Source of the DNA: Herbaspirillum sp. YR522 | Lineage (GTDB): Bacteria > Pseudomonadota > Gammaproteobacteria > Burkholderiales > Burkholderiaceae_D | Length of the DNA stretch: 64,000 nt | NCBI RefSeq assembly: GCF_000282575.1 | Contig: NZ_AKJA01000129.1 | Location: 1 to 64,000, forward strand | Direction of reading: 5' to 3' | In this document: in pieces, positions 19,101 through 28,436 of the stretch | Layout: every line of letters begins with the position of its first letter | Position numbering within the stretch: position 1 is the first letter of the stretch | Made by a program: the position numbers and the translations under genes | The notes under the pieces: model-generated | Databases searched by the model: none | The model's input: the letters and a program-made list of their open reading frames with translations, nothing else | Told to the model about the DNA's origin: nothing

Positions 19101-19606
19101 TCGCCGTTCTTCTCGGTCAACGCGTAGCCGTGCGGCACGCCGGCGGCCAGTGGCGCAATCTGCAACAGCCGCGCGAACCAGCTGTGGAAGGTATCGATCG
19201 ACAGGCTCTGCTCGCTCGACAGGATGCGCTCGTAGAGTCCGCGCGCCAGCGGCAGCAAGCGCGCCAGGTCGGGCTCGGCCACGCCGCGTTCGAGCAAGAG
19301 CCGCCCCGCATGCTCGTCACTGGCCAGGGCCAGCTCGTGCAACAGCTCCATGAGCCGTTCGCGCATTTCCTGCGCGGCCTTGCGGGTGAAGGTGATGGCC
19401 AGCAGCTCCGGTGCCTGGGCGCCGGCCAGCAGCAGGCGCAGCATGCGCCCGACCAGCAGCCAGGTCTTGCCGCTGCCGGCGCAGGCCTCGACCACCACCG
19501 AGTGGCGCGGGTCGCAGGCCGCGCGCGTGAAACTGGCGGCGTCGGCGGCGACGTCGTTGATCTCGTAGGGGATGGCCGACGGCAACAGGGGTTCGTTCAC
19601 AGCCAT
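16169..19606 (-). CDS. addA: AddA-type helicase-nuclease (UvrD-like, PD-(D/E)XK)
   Basis: This 1145-residue protein is the helicase-nuclease subunit of an AddAB-type double-strand-break repair complex. The N-terminal UvrD-like helicase has Walker A AGSGKT at 43-48, then AITFTRKAAQEMRERL and the motif II stretch HILLDEFQDTNPLQW. Motifs IV-VI follow (LTVHSAKGLEAPVV, LLYVAVTRAKQLLLVSG). The C-terminal nuclease has GVLRCDRVVMF and VLDYKRR, the D...DYK of PD-(D/E)XK enzymes. ATG 19606 is chosen because AAGGGGG precedes it and the upstream in-frame ATG does not show one. It overlaps addB by 10 nt. It replaces RecBCD here; RecB homology is the main alternative label. Confidence 0.93.
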   Translation of the reverse strand: MAVNEPLLPSAIPYEINDVAADAASFTRAACDPRHSVVVEACAGSGKTWLLVGRMLRLLLAGAQAPELLAITFTRKAAQEMRERLMELLHELALASDEHAGRLLLERGVAEPDLARLLPLARGLYERILSSEQSLSIDTFHSWFARLLQIAPLAAGVPHGYALTEKNGELQDEAYRRFMQGLRRSDAAPVKAALLELYELAGDFNARNLLDAFLDKRAEWWASTLDDERAGVQEFMHEPAPLRWLQEMCGEDALADARLGLWRDGSLLQRLGEVARLLGQGSQANQARAVAIETVLSQAPSAEGFASLFGQFFDDKDKRRKNGRVKALLAALAKVDERGDELALAAFEDEFNALGDALAELQQRSFEKLVLQLNRALFVAGRAYLDCYQEVKAEQRVFDFADLEWHAYRLLNDEASAAYLQTRLDARYSHILLDEFQDTNPLQWSIVRAWLQAYGGDAQQPTVFVVGDPKQSIYRFRRAEPRVFVAAREMLRAQGAVVLRANQTRRNATAVVELLNQSFLQGGNPLYARQSTLGLEGGEVWKLPLARIEEPVQQEAPEPAAVAWRNPLTTPRQEQEDARRKREGQALASALLLARAEVRVADGADGRALRWSDVMLLVRKRTHLAAYESALRDAGVPFVSDRRGGLLESLEIADLIALLTFLITPDDTRALAHVLKSPIIGAVDDDLIQIARRDRDDSRHWWQRMLAMRDDGSASAAMVRAVRLLDRWLQAAPHLPVHDLLDMILHQGQLVARYAQHAPPTTRSQTLGNIAAFVELSLNMDAGRYPSLPKFIDALRVLARSGGGDAPDEASVDASADAVRILTVHSAKGLEAPVVALLDTNHSEGAEDHVGILCDWPQERDAPVHFSAFGRRAERGRARHPLFQAEEQFRLQEDWNLLYVAVTRAKQLLLVSGVAGTRGAAADGMQEGSWYQRLFSTAAAVREIDAQQVAGEGDASHAERFELALFEPTPQPPSLFGMAGIDDDDAPLLAEDGSLATSAAIDEGVALHALLERVTHGGRWPAQLPAADVVGPWLGIDAGLAAVVHEQARRLLTQPELQRFFDPALHRAARNEMEIVTPGGVLRCDRVVMFDDEVWVLDYKRRLLDSERADYAAQLARYRVALMSVFSDKQIRSALITADGRLWEQ

Positions 19607-22347
19607 GCCCCCTTGCGGCACAGGCCGCGCATATCGCAATACTGGCACACCGATTCGACGCCGTTGGCCGGCAGCGGCGCGCCATGCGCCACGGCTTGCA
19701 TGGTGCCGGCGATCTGCTGCCTGAGCACCTGCTGGCGGGCGCCGAAGTCGGGTGCGGCGGCGTCGCCCAGCGCCTGCCCGGCCAGTTCCAGCGCCACATA
19801 CGATGCGGCATCGATGGTGCCGCCGGCCAGCAGACCGTAGAACGCCAGTTGATGGTCATCGTCGTCGGCCACCTTCTGCCGCAGGCTGGGCAGCGCCCGG
19901 GTCTTGTAGTCGAGCACGGCGCGCTCGCCCTGGTCGTTGGCGTCGACGCGGTCGATGCGGCCGTGCAGTTCGACCGCGCCATCGGACCACGCCAGCGTCT
20001 GCGACATGGCCTGTTCGCCAAACACGAAATGCCAGCCGGCGGCTTCGCGTTCGGCGGCCCACAGCAGGTAGGCCGGCATCACCCGCTGCCAGCGCGCGTA
20101 GTAGGCCAATGCCGCCGGATGCTGTGCCAGCGCGCGCTCGAACACCTCGGCCGATATCTGCTGCAGCAGCGTCGCGCGCTGCGCCTGGGGCGGCTGCTGG
20201 TCGCGCACGCGTTCGTGATAGCGGGTCAGGATCTCGTGCAGCCAGCTGCCGTAGTCGCGCTTTTCGGGCATGTCGGACAGTTCGTCCATCACCGCCACGC
20301 GCAACATGCGCGCCGCGAAGAACTGGTAGGGGCATGCCAGGAAACTGCCGAAGCCGCTGGCCGACAGGCGCCCGGGCAGCAGGTCGGGGGCGCTCGGGGC
20401 GGGCATGCTGGCGCTCACCGCCTGCAATGCATAGAGGGGTGCATGCAACTGCACCGTGGGCAATCCGGGCAGGCCATGCTGGGCCAGCTTCAGTTGCAGC
20501 CGCTGCACCCAGGGACTGACCGGATTGGGTTCGCCGTTCTGCTGGCTTTGCCAGCACAGCACCACCTCGGGATTGACGCACAGCAGCTCGGTAAGGTCGC
20601 GCAACTGCTGGCGCTGCCGTTCGGCGCGTGTGACCAGGCCCAGTTCGCGCCGTACCGCGTTCGAGAAGAACAGGGTCTCCTGCGGTGGCGACGGCAGGTG
20701 CGCGGCGTCGGCGCCCAGCACCAGCACCGCGTCGAAGTGTCGCAGGCGGGCGCCGTTCAGGGGCAGCATCACGACCCGGCGGTCGGTGATGGGCGGCGTG
20801 CAGGATGTCGCATCGAGCCGCAGGTTGAGCAACGCGCGCCACTCGGCAAACGTGAATTCGTCGGCCAGCGCCGTGCCGGCCTGGCGCCCGGCAATGTCGT
20901 CGAGCAGCAGCAGGCATTGCTGGCCGGCGACATCCTCGGCCAGCGCTTGCTGCATATCGAGCGCATCGATCATCTCGCGCTCCAGCAGGCACCAGCCGGC
21001 CAGGTCGCGACGCCCCGAAAAGCGCGACGCCAGGCGCGCCAGCAGCACCATCCAGCGGCGCTCGCCACCGGCCTCGTCGAGCTCGGCAAATACCGACTGC
21101 AGGGTGTTCCAGTCGCCGGCGATGTTGTTGCGGCGCAGGCGCGCCTCGATGCGCATGATGCGTTCGCCGCGCTCGGGGTCGCTGGCGAAGACGAAGGGCG
21201 ACTTCAGCAGGTCGAGCAAGGCCCCGGTCTCGCCGCGCGCGGCGACCAGGTCGTTCCAGGCCGCCAGCGCGGCGGCGGCGCGGGTGGTCGAGAGCTTCCA
21301 GCCGGTTTCGTCGGCCACCACTACCTGCGCCCGTTCCAGCAAGGCCCGCAGGCGCCGCGCCGGGACCCGGTCCTGAGCCACCACCGCGATCTCGCCCTTG
21401 CCCTGCTCCAGCCAGCGCAGCACGATGCGCGCGCCCTGCACGGCGGCGTCTTCGAGGTCGGCGGCGGCGCACAGCTGCGGCAGCGGCGGCAACCGTGCCG
21501 GCAGCGGCGAGGGCACGGCATCGTCCTGCAGCAGCTCGGGCCAGGCCGCGGCGTACAACGCGGCCGGCCCGGCCAGGCCGACGCCGCTCCAGTCCATGCC
21601 CAGCACGCACACCGGCTGCCGCCGGGCGTACGCTTGCAGGAACGCGCAATCGAGCGCCTCGGGCGCGGTGGGGCTGATCCACACCAGCGGCAGGTCGGCA
21701 TGCGTGGCCAGCCTGAGCAACGCATCGAAGCGCTGCACCAGGCGGTCGCTGCCATCGAGCTGGCTCTTCCAGACGGTCCAGACCAGTTGCGCCTCGTCGG
21801 ACAGCATGCCGTGCGCGTTCGGGGCCAATGGTTCGAGCAGGGTCGCCAGCGCCTGGCGCCAGCGGTCCCGGCCCACGTCGGCCGCGCCGGCGCCGGCCCG
21901 GATCTCGGGCAGCAAGGCCAGGGTCAGTTCGTCCGACAACGCCAGCAGCGTCTGCGCCAGCGGCAGCAGGTCGGCATTGCGGCGCGCCGAGAACATCTTC
22001 TTGAGCCAGCCGTGCTCGCGCAGCTGGGCATACAGCTGCATGAGGCGCTCGCTTTCCGGGGGCGCTGCGGATGCATCGGGGGGCAGCATCGCCAACAGGC
22101 CGGAAGGGGTATTGATGCGCGGCGCCAGGTAAGGACGCTGCAGCGCGCGGCTGAGCGCGGCCTTGAAGTTGCGGGCGTGCGAGAACGCCGGCACCAGCAG
22201 CTGGCAACCCGAGAAGTCGAGCGCGCCCTGGCCCTCGCCGTGCTGCGCCAGCGCCTGGCCCAGCGGCTGGTCGGGCGCCAGCAGGCGCGTGACGGCGTCT
22301 TGCCAGAAATCGGCGGAAGGCGGAATCGAAATGGTCGCTAGCGTCAT
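19597..22347 (-). CDS. addB: AddB-type PD-(D/E)XK nuclease subunit
   Basis: This 916-residue protein is the partner subunit of AddA. Its C-terminal domain has the nuclease core (ELHGRIDRVDAN, ERAVLDYKTR) flanked by cysteines that fit the AddB iron-sulfur cluster: FLACPYQFFAARML before it and CQYCDMRGLC at the end. The N-terminal half is helicase-like in layout, but I see no Walker A motif, so it is probably a scaffold or translocation-inactive arm, as reported for many AddB relatives. It is first in the addB-addA operon, divergent from trxA. Confidence 0.88.
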   Translation of the reverse strand: MTLATISIPPSADFWQDAVTRLLAPDQPLGQALAQHGEGQGALDFSGCQLLVPAFSHARNFKAALSRALQRPYLAPRINTPSGLLAMLPPDASAAPPESERLMQLYAQLREHGWLKKMFSARRNADLLPLAQTLLALSDELTLALLPEIRAGAGAADVGRDRWRQALATLLEPLAPNAHGMLSDEAQLVWTVWKSQLDGSDRLVQRFDALLRLATHADLPLVWISPTAPEALDCAFLQAYARRQPVCVLGMDWSGVGLAGPAALYAAAWPELLQDDAVPSPLPARLPPLPQLCAAADLEDAAVQGARIVLRWLEQGKGEIAVVAQDRVPARRLRALLERAQVVVADETGWKLSTTRAAAALAAWNDLVAARGETGALLDLLKSPFVFASDPERGERIMRIEARLRRNNIAGDWNTLQSVFAELDEAGGERRWMVLLARLASRFSGRRDLAGWCLLEREMIDALDMQQALAEDVAGQQCLLLLDDIAGRQAGTALADEFTFAEWRALLNLRLDATSCTPPITDRRVVMLPLNGARLRHFDAVLVLGADAAHLPSPPQETLFFSNAVRRELGLVTRAERQRQQLRDLTELLCVNPEVVLCWQSQQNGEPNPVSPWVQRLQLKLAQHGLPGLPTVQLHAPLYALQAVSASMPAPSAPDLLPGRLSASGFGSFLACPYQFFAARMLRVAVMDELSDMPEKRDYGSWLHEILTRYHERVRDQQPPQAQRATLLQQISAEVFERALAQHPAALAYYARWQRVMPAYLLWAAEREAAGWHFVFGEQAMSQTLAWSDGAVELHGRIDRVDANDQGERAVLDYKTRALPSLRQKVADDDDHQLAFYGLLAGGTIDAASYVALELAGQALGDAAAPDFGARQQVLRQQIAGTMQAVAHGAPLPANGVESVCQYCDMRGLCRKGAWL

Positions 22348-22762
22348 GCGGGGATCGGGGGACTCGGCGATTGATTTTTTCTCTGGGCCCGAGAGATTTT
22401 TTCAATCGGAAGCCCACTCCAACAGCAGCGCATTGTAATGCCAGCATCGCCGCCGCCGCGTACTTTCGGCCACCGGCATGCCGCAACGCCGCGCGCGGCG
22501 CGGGCCGGCGATTTCTGCCCGGCCCTGATGGCGCCTGACAACAACAGCGCCGGCACGACGACACTTTTGGCAAAAATCGGTTATGATTGTTTTTGTACCC
22601 GCCGCAACATCCTGGCGCGCTTCAAAAACAACTTGAATCGGCGCGCGACGACTCCACGTAGACTCAGCAACTCCGGAAGCGTTTGGCCTACGCCAGGCAA
22701 TATGGTCTCTGACCACGGCGCTATTTGACCCCCTTATTCTTACCTCATTCCGAGGACCTGCC
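22348..22762. other. Divergent addB/trxA intergenic region
   Basis: No gene is visible in these 415 bp. The right half carries a candidate trxA promoter; the left half is GC-rich and should hold the addB promoter, which I cannot place. Confidence 0.5.
22558..22587 (+). promoter_or_regulatory. Candidate trxA promoter
   Basis: ACGACA (22558-22563), an 18-bp spacer and TATGAT (22582-22587). It would give a leader of roughly 170 nt before trxA. Confidence 0.4.
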
Positions 22763-23089
22763 ATGAGCGAAAACATCAAACATATCTCTGACGCATCTTT
22801 CGAAGCCGATGTGCTGAAGTCCGACAAGCCTGTGCTGGTCGACTTCTGGGCTGAATGGTGCGGCCCCTGCAAGGCGATTGCCCCGATCCTGGAAGAAGTC
22901 GCCAAGGAATACGAAGGCAAGCTGCAGATCGCCAAGCTCGATGTCGATTCCAACCAGGCCATTCCCGCCAAGTTCGGCATCCGCGGTATCCCCACGCTGA
23001 TCCTGTTCAAGAACGGTGCGGCAGCCGCCCAGAAGGTCGGCGCGTTGGCCAAGGGCCAGCTGACCTCGTTCATCGACAGCAACATCTGA
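22763..23089 (+). CDS. trxA: Thioredoxin 1
   Basis: This 108-residue cytoplasmic protein reduces protein disulfides using electrons from thioredoxin reductase. The catalytic WCGPC is at residues 32-36, preceded by VLVDFWAE and followed by the cis-proline region [11 protein letters not shown]. Length and layout are those of classical TrxA. GAGGACC precedes the ATG. It is directly upstream of rho on the same strand, a very common proteobacterial order. Confidence 0.97.
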   Translation: MSENIKHISDASFEADVLKSDKPVLVDFWAEWCGPCKAIAPILEEVAKEYEGKLQIAKLDVDSNQAIPAKFGIRGIPTLILFKNGAAAAQKVGALAKGQLTSFIDSNI

Positions 23090-23099
23090 TTTTTCCCCG

Positions 23100-23123
23100 A
23101 CGACGGCGCGCCCGCGCCGTCGT
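23100..23123 (+). terminator. Strong hairpin between trxA and rho
   Basis: ACGACGGCGC and GCGCCGTCGT form a perfect 10-bp stem over GCCC, about 10 nt past the trxA stop. There is no T-run, so it may stabilise the trxA 3' end rather than terminate. Confidence 0.45.
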
Positions 23124-23210
23124 GGTCCGACTGCATGGCGGCGGACATTTTTAAACCACACCACGCAACTCCCTCCCCCACCTTATAAATTCCCGTCCCG
23201 GGACACTCAT

Positions 23211-24473
23211 ATGCACTTATCAGAATTAAAAGCGATGCACGTCTCTGCGTTGCTGGAAATGGCCATCAGCCTCGACATCGAGAACGCCGCGCGCCTGCGC
23301 AAGCAAGAACTGATGTTCGCCATTCTCAAGAAGCGTGCGAAATCAGGAGAACAGATCTTTGGCGATGGCGCCCTCGAAGTGCTGCCTGACGGCTTCGGCT
23401 TCCTGCGCTCGCCCGATGCCAGCTACATGGCATCGACCGACGATATCTATATCTCGCCGTCGCAGATCCGCCGTTTCAACCTGCACACGGGCGACTCCAT
23501 CGAAGGCGAAGTGCGCACCCCCAAGGATGGCGAGCGCTACTTTGCACTGGTCAAGGTCGACAAGGTCAACGGTGAACCGCCCGAGGCGTCGAAGCACCGT
23601 ATCCTGTTCGAGAACCTGACCCCGCTGCACCCCAACAAGATCCTGCAACTCGAACGCGACATGCGCGGCGAGGAAAATATCACCGGCCGCATCATCGACC
23701 TGATCGCGCCGGTCGGCCGCGGCCAGCGCGGCCTGCTGGTGGCGTCGCCCAAGTCGGGCAAGTCGGTGATGCTGCAGCACATCGCGCACGCCATCACCAC
23801 CAATCATCCGGACACCGTGATGATCGTGCTGCTGATCGACGAACGCCCTGAAGAAGTGACCGAGATGCAGCGCTCGGTGCGCGGCGAAGTGGTCGCATCG
23901 ACCTTCGACGAGCCGGCCACGCGTCACGTGCAGGTTGCCGAAATGGTGCTCGAGAAGGCCAAGCGCCTGGTCGAGATGAAAAAAGACGTGGTGATCCTGC
24001 TGGACTCGATCACCCGCCTGGCACGCGCCTACAACACCGTCATCCCGGCATCGGGCAAGGTGCTCACCGGCGGTGTCGACGCCAATGCGCTGCAGCGCCC
24101 GAAGCGTTTCTTCGGTGCCGCCCGTAACGTCGAGGAAGGCGGCTCGCTGACCATCATCGCCACCGCCCTGATCGAAACCGGCAGCCGCATGGATGACGTG
24201 ATCTTCGAAGAATTCAAGGGTACCGGCAACATGGAAGTGCACCTCGAGCGTCGCCTGGCCGAAAAGCGCGTCTATCCGGCCATCAACCTGTCGAAGTCGG
24301 GCACCCGTCGCGAAGAACTGCTGATCAAGCCCGATCAGTTGCAGAAGATCTGGGTGCTGCGCAAGCTGATGTACGACATGGACGAGATCGAAGCGATGGA
24401 ATTCATCCTCGACAAGATGAAATCGACCAAGAACAACGCCGAGTTCTTCGACATGATGCGTCGCGGCAACTAA
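23211..24473 (+). CDS. rho: Transcription termination factor Rho
   Basis: This 420-residue hexameric RNA helicase terminates transcription on untranslated C-rich RNA. The N-terminal Rho_N helical domain and the cold-shock-like RNA-binding domain ([29 protein letters not shown]) are followed by the ATPase core with [12 protein letters not shown] at 174-185, the Walker B region [16 protein letters not shown], the Q-loop and the R-loop. Length equals that of E. coli Rho. It starts with ATG 23211 and is followed by a rho-independent terminator. Confidence 0.99.
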   Translation: MHLSELKAMHVSALLEMAISLDIENAARLRKQELMFAILKKRAKSGEQIFGDGALEVLPDGFGFLRSPDASYMASTDDIYISPSQIRRFNLHTGDSIEGEVRTPKDGERYFALVKVDKVNGEPPEASKHRILFENLTPLHPNKILQLERDMRGEENITGRIIDLIAPVGRGQRGLLVASPKSGKSVMLQHIAHAITTNHPDTVMIVLLIDERPEEVTEMQRSVRGEVVASTFDEPATRHVQVAEMVLEKAKRLVEMKKDVVILLDSITRLARAYNTVIPASGKVLTGGVDANALQRPKRFFGAARNVEEGGSLTIIATALIETGSRMDDVIFEEFKGTGNMEVHLERRLAEKRVYPAINLSKSGTRREELLIKPDQLQKIWVLRKLMYDMDEIEAMEFILDKMKSTKNNAEFFDMMRRGN

Positions 24474-24492
24474 ATCCGGCATCACCTCGACA

Positions 24493-24527
24493 AAACGGCC
24501 TGCGCCCCGGCGCCGGCCGTTTTTTTA
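24493..24527 (+). terminator. Rho-independent terminator after rho
   Basis: ACGGCC and GGCCGT enclose a GC-rich loop and are followed by seven T residues, about 20 nt past the rho stop. The A-run on the other side could let it work in both directions. Confidence 0.75.
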
Positions 24528-24737
24528 CGCCCGGCGAGCGATTCATTGCCAGGATGCAAACACCGGGTACCCGAAATGCCACACGGCGGGCTGGGGACGA
24601 CGCCTGTTTTGCCTGGCCGGGGCGTTTGATTGTATAATTTCGGACTTTTCCAAACCGGCAAGTGATCGACAATCGGGTCAAGAAGCGGGGCGACCGACGA
24701 AGTGACGATTGGCTACCAAACTACTGCAGAGGCAATA

Positions 24738-25007
24738 ATGAAAGAAGGCATTCACCCCGACTACCGCGAAGTCCTGTTCCACGACGTGTCGAACGACTTC
24801 AAGTTCCTGACCCGCTCGACCATCGGCACCCGCGAAACCGCTGAATTCGAAGGCAAGCAATACCCGCTGGTGAAGATCGAAGTCTCGTCCGAATCGCACC
24901 CGTTCTACACCGGCAAGCACAAGATCGTCGACACCGCCGGTCGCGTCGAGAAGTTCCGTCAGAAGTTCGGTACCGTCGGTTCCAAGACCGCCGTCTCGAA
25001 GGGCTGA
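24738..25007 (+). CDS. rpmE2: 50S ribosomal protein L31 type B
   Basis: This 89-residue protein is the type B (zinc-free) form of L31. It begins [18 protein letters not shown], contains [21 protein letters not shown] and has no CxxC zinc ligands, which separates it from the C+ type A form. AGAGG lies just upstream of the ATG at 24738; a longer in-frame start at 24702 is less likely. In many bacteria the type B form is induced under zinc limitation, but in several Burkholderiales it is, as far as I recall, the main L31. I see no clear Zur box. Confidence 0.96.
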   Translation: MKEGIHPDYREVLFHDVSNDFKFLTRSTIGTRETAEFEGKQYPLVKIEVSSESHPFYTGKHKIVDTAGRVEKFRQKFGTVGSKTAVSKG

Positions 25008-25049
25008 TCCTTCTGGATCGTGCTGCTGCCACCGCAGCGGCATCTTCGC

Positions 25050-25077
25050 AAAAAGGCAGCTGCGGCTGCCTTTTTTT
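25050..25077 (+). terminator. Rho-independent terminator after rpmE2
   Basis: AAAAGGCAGC and GCTGCCTTTT pair around a short loop and run into seven T residues. Confidence 0.85.
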
Positions 25078-25283
25078 GTGTGCGCCGGCCGTGCTGTTGC
25101 CGACGATGCACGAAACAACTTTTTACCGGGAATTGCTGCACAATAACGGTTGCCCGACGTCGTCCCGCCCGGCATGGCCATATCGGCCGGCAAGCGAGGT
25201 CGAGCCCCGATACCGCCCGACCCCGTGACCGCCGATGCGGCACGCAACGATCAGCACCACGAGACAAGAGCAACAACATCTTG

Positions 25284-27008
25284 ATGAAGCCCGTCCGTCT
25301 TCCCGCCTCCGCCACCAGTGCCTTGCCGCGCATCGCGCTGCTTGCGCTCGCCCTCCTGTATATCCTGCCCGGCCTGATCGGGCGCGACCCGTGGAAGAAC
25401 GAGGACGCCACCAGCTTCGGCATCATGTGGACCATGGCCCACGGCAGCCTGGCCGACTGGCTCAGCCCCAACGTGGCAGGCTTGGCCTTGCCCGCCGAAA
25501 GTCCGTTGGCCTACTGGTTCGGTGCGATCTGCATCCGCCTCTTCGGCTGGCTGCTGGGCGACCCGCTGGCCGCTCGCGTGTCGACCGTCGGCTGCTTCCT
25601 GGTGGGCTCGCTGTCGATCTGGTATACCACCTACCTGCTGGGTCGTCGCGCCGAGGCGCAGCCGCTCAAGCTGGCCTTCGGCGGCCAGCCCGAGCCCAAG
25701 GACTTCGGCCGCACGCTGGCCGACGGCGCCTTCCTGATCTACCTCGGTTTTCTCGGCCTGCTGCTGCACAGCCATGAAACCAGCCCCAAGACCCTGCAGA
25801 TCGCGCTGGTGGCCTATGCCATGTATGGCGCCGCGCGCGTGTTCGACGTCCACAAGCTGCGTCATGCCGCGTGGCTGGGCATGGCGCTGGGATTGCTGGT
25901 GCTGACCTACGGCTGGGTGCTGCCGGCCGGTGCCCTGGCGGGCCTGGTGATGCTGGCGGCGATCCGCCGCGATGCCCCCGCCGCCCGCCTGCTGCTGGGC
26001 GTAGCGCTGCCGCTGGCACTGCTCATCAGCGCGGCCTGGGTGATGGCGGTGCGCATCCTGATGCCCGAAGCCGCCGCCGGCCAGTTCGACCTGTGGATGA
26101 GCTGGAACGTCTACCAGCTCAATCGTCCCACCACAGGTGCACTGGGCTTCTTCCTGCGCTATGGCGTCTGGTTCGCCTGGCCGGCCTGGCCGTTTGCCGG
26201 CTGGGCGCTGTATGCCTGGCGCCGCCAGCCGGGTTCGCTGCACATCGCGCTGCCGCTGGCGTTCTTCATTCCGCTCACGCTGCTGGTACTGATCAACGTC
26301 CACAGCGAACAGGGCATGCTGCTGCCGCTGCTGCCGGCGCTGGCGATCCTGGCCGCATTCGGCCTGCCGACCATGAAGCGCGGTGCCATCAATGCGGTGG
26401 ACTGGTTCTCGGTCATGACGCTGACGACATCGGCGGCCTTCATCTGGATTGCCTGGATCGCCAAGGAAACCGGCTGGCCGGCGCAGATCGCACGCAATGC
26501 CTTCAAGCTGGCCCCCGGCTTCAAGCCCGGCTTCGAATGGACCTCGCTGCTCATCGCGGTGGCCGCCACGCTGGCCTGGATCGTGGTGGTGCACTGGCGC
26601 ATTTCGCGCCGGCCGTCGGTGCTCTGGCGCGCCGTGGTGCTGTCGTCGGGTGGCGTGATCCTGTGCTGGGTACTGCTGATGACGCTGTGGCTACCCTGGG
26701 TCAACTACGGCAAGAGCTATGCAGGCGTGGCCGAGCAGATCGAATCGAAGCTGACCTCGGTCAAGCAATGCGTGCAAACCAACGTCGGCCCCGCACAGCG
26801 TGCCTCGTTCGCCTATTTCGGCCATGTGCGCTTTGCCGACGAACGCTTCCAGAGCTGTGACTACCTGCTGCTGCAGGACGACATCAGCAACGAAGATGCC
26901 ACCGTGATGCTGCGCCAGCACCCTGGCACCTGGCGCATGGTGTGGGAAGGCCGTCGGCCATCGGACCGCGACGAACGTTTCCGCCTGTACCGCCGCGTCG
27001 ATAGATGA
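25284..27008 (+). CDS. ArnT-like glycosyltransferase family 39 membrane protein
   Basis: This 574-residue inner-membrane protein looks like a GT39/ArnT-type transferase, which moves a sugar from a polyprenyl-phosphate carrier to a periplasmic acceptor such as lipid A. About 11-12 hydrophobic segments are visible, with the family's first periplasmic loop GRDPWKNEDATSFGIMW (an acidic D/E pair in the loop, as in ArnT and PMT enzymes) and a soluble C-terminal part. ATG 25284 starts right before a basic stretch and the first helix; the longer frame upstream is a shadow. A MATE exporter gene follows 15 bp later. Acceptor and sugar are unknown, and no arn genes are nearby. Confidence 0.78.
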   Translation: MKPVRLPASATSALPRIALLALALLYILPGLIGRDPWKNEDATSFGIMWTMAHGSLADWLSPNVAGLALPAESPLAYWFGAICIRLFGWLLGDPLAARVSTVGCFLVGSLSIWYTTYLLGRRAEAQPLKLAFGGQPEPKDFGRTLADGAFLIYLGFLGLLLHSHETSPKTLQIALVAYAMYGAARVFDVHKLRHAAWLGMALGLLVLTYGWVLPAGALAGLVMLAAIRRDAPAARLLLGVALPLALLISAAWVMAVRILMPEAAAGQFDLWMSWNVYQLNRPTTGALGFFLRYGVWFAWPAWPFAGWALYAWRRQPGSLHIALPLAFFIPLTLLVLINVHSEQGMLLPLLPALAILAAFGLPTMKRGAINAVDWFSVMTLTTSAAFIWIAWIAKETGWPAQIARNAFKLAPGFKPGFEWTSLLIAVAATLAWIVVVHWRISRRPSVLWRAVVLSSGGVILCWVLLMTLWLPWVNYGKSYAGVAEQIESKLTSVKQCVQTNVGPAQRASFAYFGHVRFADERFQSCDYLLLQDDISNEDATVMLRQHPGTWRMVWEGRRPSDRDERFRLYRRVDR

Positions 27009-27023
27009 GGCCGGGGGTGCTGC

Positions 27024-28436
27024 ATGACTGACCAACGGCCCGAGCCCGACCAGGTTGCCGGCCACCTGTCCTCGCGCGCGCAGGTGGGACGCATCGGCCG
27101 CCTGGCGTGGCCGTTGCTGGTCGGCCAATTGGCGCTCATTGCCAATGGCGTCATCGATACCGTCATGGTGTCGCGCTTCTCGGCGCTCGACCTGGCCGCC
27201 CTGGCGCTGGGCGTGTCCATCTACGTCAGTGTCTTCGTCGGCCTGTCGGGCGTGCTGCAGGCACTGCAGCCGACGATCGGCCAGTTGTTCGGCGCCGGCC
27301 GCTTGAGCGACATCGGCGGCGAAGTCCAGCAGGGCATGTGGCTGGCCGCGTGGCTGGCGCTGGTGGGCATGCTGGCGCTGCTGTTCTCGCCGTTGTTCCT
27401 GTCGTTGGCCCAGGCGTCGCCCGAACTGGTCGACAAGGCCACGCTCTACCTGCGCATCGAGGCCCTGGCGCTACCGGCCACGTTGCTGTTCAGGGTGTAT
27501 TCGGCGCTCAACACGGCCATGGCGCGGCCCAAGATGGTGATGGCGATCCAGCTGTGCGGACTGCTGCTCAAGCTGCCCCTGAATGCGCTGCTGATCTTCG
27601 GCGGCCTGGGCTTGCCCGCCTTCGGCGGCCCCGGCTGCGCCATTGCCACCACCGTGATCGCCTGGTTGATGGTGGTGGTGGCCTGGCTGCTGGTGTCGAA
27701 GCTGCCGGCCTATCGCCCGCTGCACCTGTGGCGGGGCGGCCTGAAGCGGCCCAGCTGGAAGGCCCAGCGCGAACTGCTGCGACTGGGCATTCCGATCGGA
27801 CTGTCTTATTTCATCGAGGTCACCGCCTTCACCCTGATGGCGGTCTTCATCGCCCGCCTGGGCGCGGTGCCGGTAGCGGGCCACCAGATCACGGCCAACG
27901 TCGGCACCGTGCTGTACATGCTGCCGCTGTCGATCGCCAGCGCCACCAGCACCCTGGTGGCACAAGCCATCGGCGCCGGCCAATGGCGCGATGCGCGACG
28001 CATTGGCAAGGCCGGCATCCGGCTGGCGGTGATCCTGTCGGTGCTCATCGGGGTGGCGGTGTGGTTTCTGCGCGGCCAGATCATCCAGGCCTATACGCCC
28101 GATCCGGTGATCGTGGCCGCCGCGCTGCCATTGTTCCTGTTCATCGCCTTCTACCAGTTGTTCGATTCGTTGCAGGTGACGGTGGCCTTCGTGCTGCGCG
28201 CCTACAAGGTGGCGGTGATACCGACCGTGATCTACGCCGTCACCCTGTGGGGCGTCGGACTGGGCGGCGGTTACCTGCTGGCGTTCGACAGGCTGGGCAT
28301 GACGCCGGGCTGGCTACAGGGCGCTCCCGGCTTCTGGATGGCCAACAGCGTCAGCCTGGGGCTGGTCGGCGCCGGTCTGCTGGCCTACCTGCGGCGGGTG
28401 CAACGGCGCGCTGGCGTCGGGCCTATGGGCCGCTGA
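27024..28436 (+). CDS. MATE family multidrug exporter
   Basis: This 470-residue protein has 12 predicted membrane helices in two homologous halves, as in MATE transporters of the NorM/DinF type, which export cationic drugs against Na+ or H+. Visible features are the start GRIGRLAWPLLVGQLALIANGVIDTVMVSRFS and the second-half counterpart LLRLGIPIGLSYFIEVTAFTL with VAGHQITANVGTVLYMLP. It starts 15 bp after the glycosyltransferase gene and probably shares its transcript. Its last 14 bp overlap the end of the convergent GGDEF-EAL gene. Confidence 0.92.
   Translation: MTDQRPEPDQVAGHLSSRAQVGRIGRLAWPLLVGQLALIANGVIDTVMVSRFSALDLAALALGVSIYVSVFVGLSGVLQALQPTIGQLFGAGRLSDIGGEVQQGMWLAAWLALVGMLALLFSPLFLSLAQASPELVDKATLYLRIEALALPATLLFRVYSALNTAMARPKMVMAIQLCGLLLKLPLNALLIFGGLGLPAFGGPGCAIATTVIAWLMVVVAWLLVSKLPAYRPLHLWRGGLKRPSWKAQRELLRLGIPIGLSYFIEVTAFTLMAVFIARLGAVPVAGHQITANVGTVLYMLPLSIASATSTLVAQAIGAGQWRDARRIGKAGIRLAVILSVLIGVAVWFLRGQIIQAYTPDPVIVAAALPLFLFIAFYQLFDSLQVTVAFVLRAYKVAVIPTVIYAVTLWGVGLGGGYLLAFDRLGMTPGWLQGAPGFWMANSVSLGLVGAGLLAYLRRVQRRAGVGPMGR

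Noticed and set aside
16013-19840. 1275-codon plus-strand frame opposite addA, and a similar frame opposite addB
   Set aside because: Low-complexity His/Gln/Arg-rich translations are typical antisense shadows; AddA and AddB motifs are intact on the minus strand.
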